64,000 bases of DNA, taken from Primulina eburnea (Eukaryota > Streptophyta > Magnoliopsida > Lamiales > Gesneriaceae). Positions within the stretch are counted from its first letter, which is position 1, and every line of letters begins with the position of its first letter. Location: the NCBI RefSeq assembly GCF_022965805.1, contig NC_133109.1, positions 8,533,869 through 8,597,868 on the forward strand. Reading direction: 5' to 3'. Positions 1 through 12,600 of the stretch are shown one piece after another. Both the position numbers and the translations under genes were made by a program. The notes under the pieces are model-generated. The model made no database searches and had not been told where the DNA came from. It saw nothing but the letters and a program-made list of their open reading frames with translations.

Positions 1-136
1 GCTAGAAATACGATACCGAAGTCAGATTTCAATTCGGATAGACGGTTTATTCGCAACTCAATTTCGAAGAAAAAGAACAAAGCTTTCCTCCTAAACCATC
101 GATTTCCTTTGCTTATTCTGAATAAGAGACGCTTGT

Positions 137-153
137 TATATGTATATATATAC
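137..153 (-). promoter_or_regulatory. Putative LTR TATA region (family F)
   Basis: An alternating TATATGTATATATATAC stretch lies about 50 bp downstream, on the minus strand, of the GC-rich hairpin array. The same arrangement is seen in the LTRs of D and E. It is a predicted core promoter by position and composition only. Confidence 0.45.
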
Positions 154-202
154 ACTCCATGCATGAACAAAACGTGGCACATTCCTTTGTGTTGCACGTC
201 GC

Positions 203-370
203 TCGCTCGGGCGGACAAAAGTTGCCGCTCGGGCGAGTCATTCTCGGCCTCGCCCATTCCAGCAGCCTCGCTCGGGCGGTCAAAAACATCCGCCCGGGCG
301 AGTAATTCTCGGCCCTCTTCTCCTAGGCACTCTCGCTCGGGCGATCAAAAACGTCCGCCCGGGCGAGTCA
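203..370. repeat. GC-rich hairpin repeats in LTR family F
   Basis: Three units each pair CTCGCTCGGGCG with CGCCCGGGCGAG (or a close variant) across a loop of about 10-14 bp that contains CAAAA. The open reading frame over 109-390 is a by-product of this CG-rich stretch. Equivalent arrays with other motifs occupy the same LTR position in A, B, C, D and E. Confidence 0.8.
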
Positions 371-499
371 CTTTCGCCCAAATTGTCTAATTTCATATAC
401 TTGCTCAAATCTTATCTCGAACTGGCCCGGCTATAATTACATCAATTCATAATCAGTAAATCATATCAGATTACAATAATTAAATTTTCGGGCATTACA

Positions 500-1387
500 C
501 ATAAAACCGATGATGCTTCAAACATTACGGATTTGTTCTTTAGAGAAGTCGTTACGTTGCATGCCTAGGACTATTGTTTCTGGTCGCGATGTTAAATTCT
601 TGAGTTAATTTTGGAAGTCTTTATGGTCTAAACTTGGCACAAAATTGTTGTTTTCTACTACTTGTCATCCTCAAACAGATGCACAAACTGAAGTTGTCAA
701 TAGAACTTTGGGAACACTTTTGCGTGCTATTCTTAAAAAGAACTTGGATTGACATTTCTGTGGACATTATTTTGGGGTTGCCTAGGACTAAGAAGGGGGG
801 GATTCTATTTTTGTTGTTGTGGATAGATTCTCTAAGATGGCAAATTTTATAGCTTGTCATAAAACCGATGATGCTTCAAACATTGCGGATTTGTTCTTTT
901 GAGAAGTCGTTAAGTTGCATGGCTTGCCTAGGACTATTGTTTCGTTAAGATACTTTTGGAATACTTTATGGGCTAAACTTGGCACAAAATTGTTGTTTTC
1001 TACTACTTGTCATCCTCAAACGGATGGAAAAACTGAAGTTGTAATTAGAACTTTGGGAACACTTTTGCGTGCTATTCTTAAAAAGAACTTGGATTGACAT
1101 TTCTATGGACTTTATTTTTGGGTTGCCTAGAACTAAGAAGGGGAGGGATTCTATTTTTGTTGTTGTGGATAGATTCTCTAAGATGGCACATTTTATAGCT
1201 TGCCATAAAACCGATGATGCTTCAAACATTGCGGATTTGTTCTTTATAGAAGTCGTTAGGTTGGGTGGCATGCCTAGGACTATTGTTTCTGATCGCGATG
1301 TTATATTCTTGAATTTCTTTTGGAAGACTTTATGGGCTAAACTTGGCACAAAATTGTCGTTTTCTACTACTTGTCATCCTCAAACGG
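500..1387 (+). repeat. Integrase-derived 364-bp satellite, block 1
   Basis: About 2.4 monomers lie between the family F LTR and element A. Each encodes the slice of a gypsy integrase that begins DISMDF and ends near LKKNLD. The monomer near 1069-1387 keeps an intact second catalytic Asp (VSDRD). The block stops inside the string CCTCAAACGG, where A inserted. Confidence 0.92.
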
Positions 1388-1876
1388 TGTGGGGACCCGG
1401 GCTCTAAATCTTTTTCTTGGGATTAAAGGGATTGTTATTCTAAAATGTGGGTCAATTTTTCGCTTTTATATTTAAATCAAAATGTAACTAGACAAGCACA
1501 AGTTCTTTATTTAATTTACAACATACAAACATAAAATCTATGTCCTGTTCCGTATGTCCTCAACTAACCAGTAATAAAAGACAATACATAATAAAAGACA
1601 ACTACTGGTCCATCTGCTAGGCCCGAGATTTCCACGCTAACACGATCATCTCTGTCTCGACCCAAATCCTGCCCCACCTGTTGTTATGCACACATACAGA
1701 CATAACAACAGCCGGAAAACCGGTGAGAACAAATCCCAGTATAAACATGTGAACATGCATATAAATACTATAAAACATGAAACATGCTGATATGAATGTC
1801 ATTCATATAAAATCATGAAATGCGAGCCTAATCATGTCTAGATGCGACTCGACTAAAACTCTAGGGATCCCGGTGT

Positions 1877-2012
1877 GAATAAGACGATCTATCACCTACC
1901 CTCCCAATCGGGGTGACGGTACGTCTTATTCCTAGACTTCGGCCTGATCTGTATCCACGTCTACAATAGGGGGGTGATCTTCCCCTAAGCTGGGATAGAA
2001 CCGAACGTCTAG
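1877..2012 (-). other. Paired hairpins in A LTR (conserved with E)
   Basis: Hairpin 1 pairs GAATAAGACG (1877-1886) with CGTCTTATTC (1922-1931), with an inner TCACC/GGTGA stem. Hairpin 2 pairs CTAGACTTCGG (1932-1942) with CCGAACGTCTAG (2001-2012), with inner stems GTATCC/GGGATA and AGGGG/CCCCT. The same two hairpins occur in the E LTR with different inner stem sequences. A role in the genomic RNA (packaging, dimerisation or 3' processing) is inference. Confidence 0.6.
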
Positions 2013-2437
2013 AAGTCTGCCTGATCTCCAGACTGTCCTATCTTAATGCATGAATACAAAATCTGTAAACAAGCATAATCATCTAATGCAATGTAACATG
2101 ATCTGTAAACAAAGCATAATAGGAATTGAATACAAGTTCTAATAAACATCTAATGCAATGTAACATGATCTGTAAACAAAGCATAACGAGATTTGCATAT
2201 AAACAAATCTATAATAATACCTATATCAAGATATAAACAATAAAACTCGTATGTGATTTTAGTTGGGAAACTCAAATGTGATCTCATTTGAGTCGTGATT
2301 CCCCAAAACAAAGCATGTAGTATACCTTCCGTCGTAGAATTGCTGTTACAGTCGTGAAGATGAATCTGCAATAGGAATGATTCTTAACACTTCTAAGAAA
2401 TGTTTCTAATGCTTTCAAATCTAACGAAACCTCGCCT

Positions 2438-2447
2438 CTATTTATAG
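2438..2447 (-). promoter_or_regulatory. Putative TATA box, A 3' LTR
   Basis: The minus strand reads CTATAAATAG, a strong plant TATA match. It directly follows the GC-rich inverted-repeat array. The identical site in the 5' LTR is at 8868-8877. Confidence 0.65.
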
Positions 2448-2452
2448 GCAAT

Positions 2453-2710
2453 GATCGGAAGATCCGATCCACTTCGGACGCTCCGATCTGACACCCTTCG
2501 GACGCTCCGAACTTACTTCGTACGTTCCGAATCCTGCATGTCTTCCACGTCTCTAGCCAACTGTCTCGGATGATCCGAACTACGATCGGTCGATCCGAAC
2601 TATTGCATGCCATCCATGTGTCCAGCCACCTGGCTCGGACGCTCCGAACTCCGAACGGACGGTGCGAACTCTGATCGTACGTTCCGATCTCGGTTCGGTC
2701 CTTCCGGTCT
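2453..2710. repeat. Short inverted-repeat array in A LTR (TCGGANGNTCCGA type)
   Basis: About ten copies of a 16-17 bp imperfect palindrome, such as TTCGGACGCTCCGAAC, are spaced 10-35 bp apart just upstream of the TATA box. The same array is in the other LTR at about 8883-9140. Confidence 0.85.
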
Positions 2711-2931
2711 CACCGAAATATAAATACTCCAATATTCTCGATGCCGGTCAATCTAATTCTCAATAGATATCAACACTATCATATTCTCAATCATAATCCA
2801 ATACAATACTTCGGTCTCAACAAGTCATAATCATACTGAAAATCATATATGATATCATTTCTTATTTCTTATGGTTATGTACAATCTTCACAACATATTC
2901 GTATATGTCAATCATTGTTCCGGGCATTACA

Positions 2932-2950
2932 TTTCTCCCCCTCTAAGACA
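2932..2950 (-). other. Element A polypurine tract
   Basis: The minus strand reads CTTAGAGGGGGAGAAA directly before the 3' LTR and primes plus-strand DNA synthesis. A conserved TTCGAGGACGAA string lies just upstream, as it does in B and D. Confidence 0.85.
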
Positions 2951-3029
2951 GAAGTTCGTCCTCGAACTGAAGTAATCATACAAATTATTTAAAACAGTTT
3001 GATAATCTAAAACTGAATACATACTCATA

Positions 3030-6000
3030 TCATATAAATAACTCGGGGTGTTTCTGCCTCATGTTTTCTTCCGTTTCCCACGTCGCTTCCTCAATGCCAT
3101 GTCGACTCCACTGAACTTTCACAAGTGGAATGGTCTTCGTTCTGAGCTGTTTGTCCTTTCGATCAAGAATCTGTATCGGTCGTTCTATATAGCTCAAGGT
3201 TTGATCAAGTTCAGCTTCGTTCGGTTGAATAACATGAGAAACATCTGGCATATATCTGCGTAACATTGATACATGAAATACGTCATGTATTCCGGATAAG
3301 GAAGGAGGAAGAGCAAGTCGATAAGCTCGATCGCCAATCTTTTCAAGAATCTCGTAAGGACCAATGTATCGAGGAGAGAGTTTTCCGCGTTTGCCAAATC
3401 GAACAACGCCTCTGAATGGAGAAATCTTTAAAAACACTCTATCTCCCGCCTCAAATACTAACGGTCTACGTCTGATATTGGCGTACTTTGCTTGTCGATC
3501 TTGTGCTGTCTTCATTCGTTTCTGAATGATCTTTACCTTCTCAGTCATGTCACGAATCATATCTGGCCCAAGTTCTGGTACCTTCTGAAACATCATCCCA
3601 ATATAGCGGAGATCTGCACTTCTTGCCATACAAAGCTTCAAACGGTGCCATCTCAATGCTCGTCTGATAGCTATTATTGTACGAGAATTCGCAAAGAGGT
3701 AGGGAATCTTGCCAACTAATGCCAAAATCTAGCACGACGGCTCTCAACATATCCTCTAATGTCTGGATAGTCCGTTCTGACTGTCCGTCTGTCTGAGGAT
3801 GGTAAGCAGTGCTAAGGTGTAAGGTCGTACCTAACGCCTGCTGTAAACTGTGCCAGAAGTGTGAAGTGAATCGTGGATCACGATCTGATACGATAGACTT
3901 CGGCACTCCATGCAATCTGACTACCTCACGAATATAAATCTCCGCCATCTGATCCTGTCTATACGTCATTCTATAAGGGATGAAACAAGCAGATTTGGTC
4001 AATCTGTCAATAATGACCCAAATCGCATCGCAACCTCTGGATGATCGAGGTAACTTCGTCACGAAATCCATGGAAATGTGATCCCATTTCCATTCTGGAA
4101 TGGATAAACTCTGAAGTAAACCCCCCGGCTTCTTCCTCTCGGCCTTCACCTGTTGGCAGTTCAAGCATTTAGACACAAATTCGGCAATGTCTGACTTCAT
4201 TTGCTTCCACCAGAACTGTGTCTTCAAGTCATTGTACATCTTTCTGCCACCAGGATGGATGCTGAACCGACTACAATGTGCCTCCGTCAGAATCTGCTGT
4301 CTCAAATCTGCAACATCTGGCACAACTAGACGGTTATTCACGTACAACACATGATCTCGTACCTGATATTCTGATACATGCCCTGATCTGACCATTTGGA
4401 TTGATCTTTGCACATTCTGATCAGTTCTTTGTGCTTCCTTAATCCTCATAATCAAATTGGGCTCAACTTGGATCGTAAAGAGTCGTAGTGGCTTACTATC
4501 TGTATCAAATTCTAATCCAGATGTACAGCAATTTTCAACTAACTTGTTAACACCTATCGTCGATAAGGACAAAGAACATACCTTACGACTCAAGGCATCG
4601 GCTGCTGCATTTGACTTTCCTGGATAATATTTGATTTCACAGTCAAAGTCTTTCAGAAGATCTAGCCATCTACGTTGCCTCATATTCAATTCTGATTGCG
4701 AAAATAGGTACTTCAGGCTCTTGTGATCTGAAAATATTTCAAATTTTTCGCCATAGAGATAATGACGCCAAATCTTTAATGCAAACACGATAGCCGCCAA
4801 TTCAAGATCATGAATGGGGTATCGAACTTCATGTGGCTTCAATTGTCTCGAGGCGTATGCGATCACATGACCTCGCTGCATAAGAACACATCCCAAACCT
4901 CTATGAGAAGCATCACAATATACAACAAAATCACCTGTACCTGAAGGTATCGTCAATACTGGAGCACTGGTCAGCCTTTTCTTCAATTCAACAAAGCTAG
5001 ACTCACACTCCTCTGACCAAACAAATGGTGCATTCTTTTGTGTTAATTGAGTTATTGGTTTTGCAATACTGGAGAAATCTTTGATAAATCTTCTGTAGTA
5101 TCCGGCTAAGCCCATGAAACTGCGTATTTCTGGTACAGAAGTCGGTCTCGACCAACTAATCACAGCTTCCACTTTACTCGGATCAACAGAAATACCATCT
5201 CCAGAAATGATATGTCCTAAGAAGACAACTCTATTCAACCAAAACTCACACTTTGACAATTTAGCATACAGTCGCTCGTTTCTCAACGTCTGCAAAACAA
5301 TTCTGAGATGCTCTGCATGCTCATTTCTGTTCTTTGAATACACCAAAATGTCATCAATGAAGACAATCACAAATTCATCTAGATATCTCTGAAACACTTG
5401 GTTCATCAAGCCCATAAATACCGCAGGAGCATTTGTTAAACCAAAAGGCATGACAATAAATTCGTAATGTCCATACCTGGTTCGAAACGCTGTCTTTGGT
5501 ATGTCTATATCTCGAACTCTGAGCTGATGATAACCAGAACGTAAATCAATCTTAGAATAGACCGAGGATCCCTGCAACTGATCAAATAGGTCATCGATCC
5601 TAGGCAAAGGATATTTATTCTTGATCGTTGCCTTGTTCAACTGCCGGTAATCGATACACAACCGCATCGACCCATCTTTCTTTCGCACGAACAGCACCGG
5701 AGCGCCCCAAGGAGATACACTAGGTCTGATATATCCCTTGGCTAGAAGATCTTCTAATTGTGCTTTCAATTCTTTGAGTTCGATGGGTGCCATCCTATAT
5801 GGAGCTCTCGAAATAGGTACGGTACCTGGCGCAAGTTCAATGCTAAAATCTATCTCACGAACCGGAGGTAATCCTGGGATCTCATCTGGAAAAATATCTG
5901 GAAATTCCCGTACTACTGGCAGATCTGCCAATGCCGGGCTCGACTTCTGCATATCTACAGCATAAACAAAGAAACCATCCGCTCCTTTCTGTAACAGTCT

Positions 6001-7566
6001 GTTCATAGTAAGAGCCGAAATCAAGGGAATCCGAGATCTGGAACCCTTCCCGTAGAATTTCCACTCGTCTGTCATCTCGGGTCTGAATCTGACAATCTTG
6101 TGGAAACAATCCACGGTGGCTCTGTACTTCGTTAGCATGTCAATACCGACTATACAATCAAAATCAGCTAGACCCAACACTATACAATCTAGGTCAATCT
6201 CATGCCCCTCAAACTGTAGAATGCAATGTCTAACCGTAGTTACAGATATTAATCCACTTCCCAACGGAGAATTAATAGACACAACGTCTAACAAAGACTC
6301 AACAGGCAATGAATGCAACAATGCAAATCGTTCTGAGATGAATGTATGCGATGCACCTGTATCTATCAAGATATAAGCAGGATAACCATAAAGGAGACAG
6401 TTACCTGCTATAACATCATCTGGTGCATCTTGTGCTTGCTCCTCTGTCAACGCAAACACTTGGGCCTGTTGCCTCGGAGGTTGAGTCACAGTCTGACTAC
6501 CTCGGCCTCTGGGTGGAGTCGGTGCTGGTGGAGGCTGAAAAGAGTGAACCGACGATGCCTGCCGCTCAAACTGAGGTACTGAACCGGATGCTCTTCCACT
6601 CTGGCCTTGCTGTACACCTCTCTGTGGACAGACTTTGGCAAAATGCCCTGGTTGCCTACAAACGTTGCATCGGCCTGTAACTCCCTGGCACTGTTCAGTC
6701 GCATGCTTTCCTCCACAGGAACTGCAATAACCACCGATAAACCTTGAACTTTGATCAAAACCACTCTGTTTTGATCCGCTGGAGCTGGACGAGCTGCTCC
6801 CTGGTCTTTTAAACTGCTTCCCCTTGGCTTTCAACTGATCCTTCTTGCCGCTGCTACTACCGCCGCTTTCAAATCGAGGAGGAGGAATCTGGGATGGAGG
6901 TAGTGGCGGTCTCGGACTTGGTACAACATAAGGAACACTCCGCTGCCGCAACAATCCTGCTTCTGCACCCTTGGCTCGATTCAGTGCATCCGAGAAATTA
7001 TCGGGTCTCCCAGTATTTACTAAGGTAAAGATGTCAGGATTTAGGCCATTGATAAATTGGTCTGCCATGGCCTCGTCATTTCCTGAAACATGAGGTGCAA
7101 AACGAAGCAAAGAAGAGAATTTAGCAACGTACTCCTCAATGTTCAATGGCCCTTGCCTCAGGTTTGCGAATTCAGCGCCTTTATCTTTACGGTAGGATAC
7201 AGGGAAGAATCGCTGATAAAACTCGGTCTTGAATATCTTCCAAGAAATTTCGGTACCCCGCTGCTCTAAAGCTCTCCTAATGTTCAACCACCAATTCTTT
7301 GCTATATCTTGCAATTGATGGCCAATTAGCTTGATCCTCTTCTCATCACTGTACTCCAACGAGTCGAATAGCATCTCAATATCTTCAAGCCAACTTTCGC
7401 ACTCGATGGCATTCTCGGTACCTTTTAAAGTGGGAGGTCGAAAGGATTGGAATCGCTTCAGCAACGTCTCCATAGGGGTCGCCGTAACATCCATAGAATC
7501 TCCGGATGTACTCCCCTGCTCTGGCGCTGCTGGTCGTAGAGGTACGGCTGCTCTTCTAGGAGGCAT
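3030..7566 (-). CDS. Element A Gag-Pol polyprotein, one frameshift
   Basis: The frame starts at MPPRR (7566) and runs 1,338 codons to 3550; the last part continues in another frame to 3030. An extra G in the GG pair at 3581-3582 breaks it. Domains: Gag with the conserved WW...R region (about residues 90-125); zinc knuckle [14 protein letters not shown] (about 300); aspartic protease DTGASHTF (about 401); RT with FIDDI (about 735); RNase H YCDAS (about 882); integrase HHCC region (about 1102 on), catalytic Asp in SMDF (about 1164), Asp in SDRD (about 1226) and Glu in QSER (about 1263). After the frameshift come the integrase C-terminus and a chromodomain-like end (HGIEEATWE). The lesion could be a sequencing error, because the rest is intact and the LTRs are nearly identical. 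Gag would form the particle; Pol copies and integrates the element. Confidence 0.95.
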
Positions 7567-7800
7567 ATCTAATAATCCAACTGATTAGTAAACAAGATAT
7601 ACAACTGTCTCAGCCATCATCTAGTCAGTTACCTCTGATCTAGAATCGGTTCTGATTCAGTCAATCACATGCTGAAATTAATCAAATACCAAACAACATG
7701 TAATAAGAAAGCAATAATCATGCTAGCACATCATCAAGCAAGGAAGAAGACTCGATCTACCCCGCTCATTCTATCCTATTTCAGTCTAACGGAACTATCG
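7567..7800 (-). other. Element A untranslated leader
   Basis: A non-coding AT-rich leader lies between the primer site and the gag start. I see no further feature in it. Confidence 0.6.
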
Positions 7801-7812
7801 GCTCTGATACCA
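7801..7812 (-). other. Element A primer binding site (tRNA-iMet)
   Basis: The minus strand reads TGGTATCAGAGC, the usual plant initiator tRNA-Met complement, five bases inside the 5' LTR end. Confidence 0.9.
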
Positions 7813-7817
7813 CCTGT

Positions 7818-9361
7818 TGTGGGGACCCGGGCTCTAAATCTTTTTCTTGGGATTAAATGGATTGTTATTCTAAAATGTGGGTCAATTTTTCGCTTTTATA
7901 TTTAAATCAAAATGTAACTAGACAAGCACAAGTTCTTTATTTAATTTACAACATACAAACATAAAATCTATGTCCTGTTCCGTATGTCCTCAACTAACCA
8001 GTAATAAAAGACAGTACATAATAAAAGACAACTACTGGTCCGTCTGCTAGGCCCGAGATCTCCACGCTAACACGATCATCTCTGTCTCGACCCAAATCCT
8101 GCCCCACCTGTTGTTATGCACACATACAGACATAACAACAGCCGGAAAACCGGTGAGAACAAATCCCAGTATAAACATGTGAACATGCATATAAATACTA
8201 TAAAACATGAAACATGCTGATATGAATGTCATTCATATAAAATCATGAAATGCGAGCCTAATCATGTCTAGATGCGACTCGACTAAAACTCTAGGGATCC
8301 CGGTGTGAATAAGACGATCTATCACCTACCCTCCCAATCGGGGTGACGGTACGTCTTATTCCTAGACTTCGGCCTGATCTGTATCCACGTCTACAATAGG
8401 GGGGTGATCTTCCCCTAAGCTGGGATAGAACCGAACGTCTAGAAGTCTGCCTGATCTCCAGACTGTCCTATCTTAATGCATGAATACAAAATCTGTAAAC
8501 AAGCATAATCATCTAATGCAATGTAACATGATCTGTAAACAAAGCATAATAGGAATTGAATACAAGTTCTAATAAACATCTAATGCAATGTAACATGATC
8601 TGTAAACAAAGCATAACGAGATTTGCATATAAACAAATCTATAATAATACCTATATCAAGATATAAACAATAAAACTCGTATGTGATTTTAGTTGGGAAA
8701 CTCAAATGTGATCTCATTTGAGTCGTGATTCCCCAAAACAAAGCATGTAGTATACCTTCCGTCGTAGAATTGCTGTTACAGTCGTGAAGATGAATCTGCA
8801 ATAGGAATGATTCTTAACACTTCTAAGAAATGTTTCTAATGCTTTCAAATCTAACGAAACCTCGCCTCTATTTATAGGCAATGATCGGAAGATCCGATCC
8901 ACTTCGGACGCTCCGATCTGACACCCTTCGGACGCTCCGAACTTACTTCGTACGTTCCGAATCCTGCATGTCTTCCACGTCTCTAGCCAACTGTCTCGGA
9001 TGATCCGAACTACGATCGGTCGATCCGAACTATTGCATGCCATCCATGTGTCCAGCCACCTGGCTCGGACGCTCCGAACTCCGAACGGACGGTGCGAACT
9101 CTGATCGTACGTTCCGATCTCGGTTCGGTCCTTCCGGTCTCACCGAAATATAAATACTCCAATATTCTCGATGCCGGTCAATCTAATTCTCAATAGATAT
9201 CAACACTATCATATTCTCAATCATAATCCAATACAATACTTCGGTCTCAACAAGTCATAATCATACTGAAAATCATATATGATATCATTTCTTATTTCTT
9301 ATGGTTATGTACAATCTTCACAACATATTCGTATATGTCAATCATTGTTCCGGGCATTACA
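7818..9361 (-). repeat. Element A 5' LTR
   Basis: It is 1,544 bp, the same length as the 3' LTR, with about four differences by eye. It carries the same inverted-repeat array, TATA box (8868-8877) and hairpin pair (8307-8442). It ends CGGGCATTACA, followed by the target duplication AACGG. Confidence 0.95.
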
Positions 9362-9684
9362 AACGGATTGACAAACTGAAGTTTTCAATAGAAATTTGGG
9401 AACACTTTTGCGTGGTATTCTTAAAAAGAACTTGGATTGACATTTCTATGGACTTTATTTTGGGGTTGCCTAGAACTAAGAAGGGGAGGGATTCTATTTT
9501 TGTTGTTGTGGATAGATTCTCTAAGATGGCACTTTTATAGCTTGCCATAAAACCGATGATGCTTCAAACATTGCGGATTTGTTTTTTAGAGAAATCGTTA
9601 GGTTGCGTGGCATGCCTAGGAATATTGTTTTTGCTCGCGATGTTATATTTTTGAGTTACTTTTGGAAGACTTTATGGGCTAAAT

Positions 9685-12600
9685 TTGGCACAAAATTGTT
9701 GTTTTCTACTACTTGTCATCCTCAAACGGATGGACAAACTGAAGCTGTCAATAGAACTTTGGGAACACTTTTGCGTGCCATTCTTAAAAAGAACTTGGAT
9801 TGACATTTCTATGGACTTTATTTTGAGGTTGCCTAGGACTAAGAAGGGGAGGGATTCTATTTTTGTTGTTGTGGATAGATTCTCTAAGATGGCACATTTT
9901 ATAGCTTGTCATAAAACCGATGATGCTTCAAACATTGCGGATTTGTTCTTTAGAGAAGTCTTTACGTTGCATGGAATGCCTAGGACTATTGTTTCTGGTC
10001 GCGATGTTAAATTCTTGAGTTACTATTGGAAGAATTTATGGGCTAAACTTGGCACAAAATTTTCGTTTTCAACTACTTGTCATCCTCCAACGGATGGACA
10101 AACTGAAGTTGTCAATAGAACTTTGGGAACACTTTTGCGTGCTATTCTTAAAAAGAACTTGGATTGACATTTCTATGGACTTTATTTTTGGTTGCCTAGA
10201 ACTAAGAAATGGAGGGATTTTATTTTTGTTGTTGTTGATAGATTCTTTAAGATGGCACATTTTATAGCTTGCCATAAAACCGATGATGCTTCAAACATTG
10301 CGGATTTTTTTTTAGAGAAGTCGTTAGGTTGCGTGGCATGCCTAGGAATATTGTTTTTGATCGCGATGTTATATTTTAGAGTTACTTTTGGAAGACTTTA
10401 TGGGCTAAATTTGGCACAAAATTGTTGTTTTCTACTGCTTGTCATCCTCAAACGGATGGACAAACTGAAGTTGTCAATAGAACTTTGAGAACACTTTTGC
10501 GTGCCATTCTTAAAAAGAACTTGGATTGACATTTCTATGGACTTTATTTTGGGGTTGCCTTGGACTAAGAAGGGGAGGGATTCTATTTTTGTTGTTGTGG
10601 ATAGATTCTCTAAGATGACACATTTTATAGCTTGTCATAAAACCGATGATGCTTCAAATATTGCGGATTTGTTCTTTAGAGATGTCGTTAGCTTGCATGG
10701 AATGCCTAGGACTATTGTTTCTGGTCGCGATGTTAAATTCTTGAGTTACTGTTGGATTACTTTATGGGCTAAACTTGGCACAAAATTCTTGTTTTCTACT
10801 ACTTGTCATCCTCAAACGAATGGACAAACTGAAGTTGTCAATAGAACTTTGGGAACACTTTTGCGTGCTATTCTTAAAAACAACTTGGATTGACATTTCT
10901 AGTGGACATTATTTTGGGGTTGCCTAGGACTAAGAAGGGGAGGATTCTATTTTTGTTGTTGTGGATAGATTCTCTAAGATTGCACATTTTATAGCTTGTC
11001 ATAAAACCGATGATGCTTCAAACATTGCGGATTTGTTCTTTTGAGAAATCGCTAGGTTGCATGGCATGCCCTATTGTTTCTGGTTGAGATGTTAAATTCT
11101 TAAGATACTTTTGGAATACTATATGGGCTAAACTTGGCACAAACTTGTTGTTTTCTACTACTTGTCATCCTCAAACGGATGGAAAAACTGAAGTTGTAAT
11201 TAGAACTTTGGGAACACTTTTGCGTGCTATTCTTAAAAAGAACTTGGATTGACATTTCTATGGACTTTATTTTTGGGTTGCCTAGAACTAAGAAGGGGAG
11301 GGATTCTATTTTTGTTGTTGTGGATAGATTCTCTAAGATGGCACATTTTATAGCTTGCCATAAAACCGATGATGCTTCAAACATTGCGGATTTGTTCTTT
11401 ATAGAAGTCGTTAGGTTGGGTGGCATGCCTAGGACTATTGTTTCTGATCGCGATGTTATATTCATGAATTTCTTTTGGAAGACTTTATGGGCTAAACTTG
11501 GCACAAAATTGTCGTTTTCTACTACTTGTCATCCTCAAACGGATTGACAAACTGAAGTTTTCAATAGAACTTTGGGAACACTTTTGCGTGCTATTCTTAA
11601 AAAGAACTTGGATTGACATTTCTATGGACTTTATTTTGGGGTTGCCTAGAACTAAGAAGGGGAGGGATTCTATTTTTGTTGTTGTGGATAGATTCTCTAA
11701 GATGGCACATTTTATAGCTTGTCATAAAACCGATGATGCTTCAAACATTGCGGATTTGTTCTTTAGAGAAGTCGTTAGGTTGCAGTTGCATGCCTAGGAC
11801 TATTGTTTTTGCTCGCGATGTTAAATTCTTGAGTTACTTTTGGAAGACTTTATGGGCTAAACTTGGCACAAAATTGTTGTTTTCTACTACTTGTCATCCT
11901 CAAACGGATGGACAAACTGAAGTTGTCAATAGAACTTTGGGAACACTTTTGCGTGCTATTCTTAAAAAGAACTTGGATTGACATTTCTATGGACTTTATT
12001 TTGAGGTTGCCTAGGACTAAGAAGGGGAGGGATTCTATTTTTGTTGTTGTGATAGATTCTCTAAGATGGCACATTTTATAGCTTGTCATAAAACCGATGA
12101 TGCTTCAAACATTGCGGATTTGTTCTTTAGAGAAGTCTTTACGTTGCATGGAATGCCTAGGACTATTGTTTCTGGTCGCGATGTTAAATTCTTGAGTTAC
12201 TATTGGAAGAATTTATGGGCTAAACTTGGCACAAAATTTTCGTTTTCTACTACTTGTCATCCTCCAACGGATGGACAAACTGAAGTTGTCAATAGAACTT
12301 TGGGAACACTTTTGCGTGCTATTCTTAAAAAGAACTTGGATTGACATTTCTATGGACTTTATTTTGGGTTGCCTAGACTAAGAAATGGAGGGATTCTATT
12401 TTTGTTGTTGTTGATAGATTCTTTAAGATGGCACATTTTATAGCTTGTCATAAAACCGATGATGCTTCAAACATTGCGGATTTATTCTTTAGAGAAGTCG
12501 TTAGGTTGCGTGGCATGCCTAGGAATATTGTTTTTGATCGAGATGTTATACTTTAGAGTTACTTTTGGAAGACTTTATGGGCTAAACTTGGCACAAAATT

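Larger units (their letters stand above)
1..499 (-). mobile_element. Left-truncated LTR of a Ty3/gypsy element (family F)
   Basis: The right edge of this block ends in CGGGCATTACA at 499, the same terminus (TGTAATGCCCG on the minus strand) as the LTRs of elements A, D and E, and satellite resumes at 500. The layout on the minus strand matches a gypsy LTR: terminal TG, then GC-rich hairpin repeats, then a TATA-like stretch, then AT-rich sequence. The sequence resembles element E's LTR only loosely, so I treat it as a separate family. Its other end, internal region and partner target duplication lie outside the window. The first 5 bp after it, CATAA (500-504), would be its target duplication. 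Confidence 0.8.
1388..2931 (-). repeat. Element A 3' LTR
   Basis: On the minus strand it starts TGTAATGCCCGG and ends GGGTCCCCACA. It carries a GC-rich inverted-repeat array (2453-2710), a TATA box and two mid-LTR hairpins (1877-2012). A direct duplication of about 39 bp lies at 2081-2119 and 2147-2186. Reading frames inside it are repeated in the other LTR and are not genes. Confidence 0.95.
1388..9361 (-). mobile_element. Element A: full-length Ty3/gypsy chromovirus-type LTR retrotransposon
   Basis: Two 1,544-bp LTRs (1388-2931 and 7818-9361) differ at about four positions by eye and flank one gag-pol region. The target duplication AACGG (1383-1387 and 9362-9366) lies in the satellite. On the minus strand the order is 5' LTR, PBS, leader, gag-pol, polypurine tract, 3' LTR. 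The domain order protease-RT-RNaseH-integrase, the C-terminal chromodomain-like motif and the single Gag-Pol frame fit the chromovirus (Del/Tekay-like) group; the clade is from remembered motifs. One frameshift in pol is the only obvious lesion. Confidence 0.95.

Noticed and set aside
109..390. 93-codon frame at the left edge
   Set aside because: It spans the GC-rich hairpin repeats of an LTR; similar frames arise at the same place in E's LTRs.
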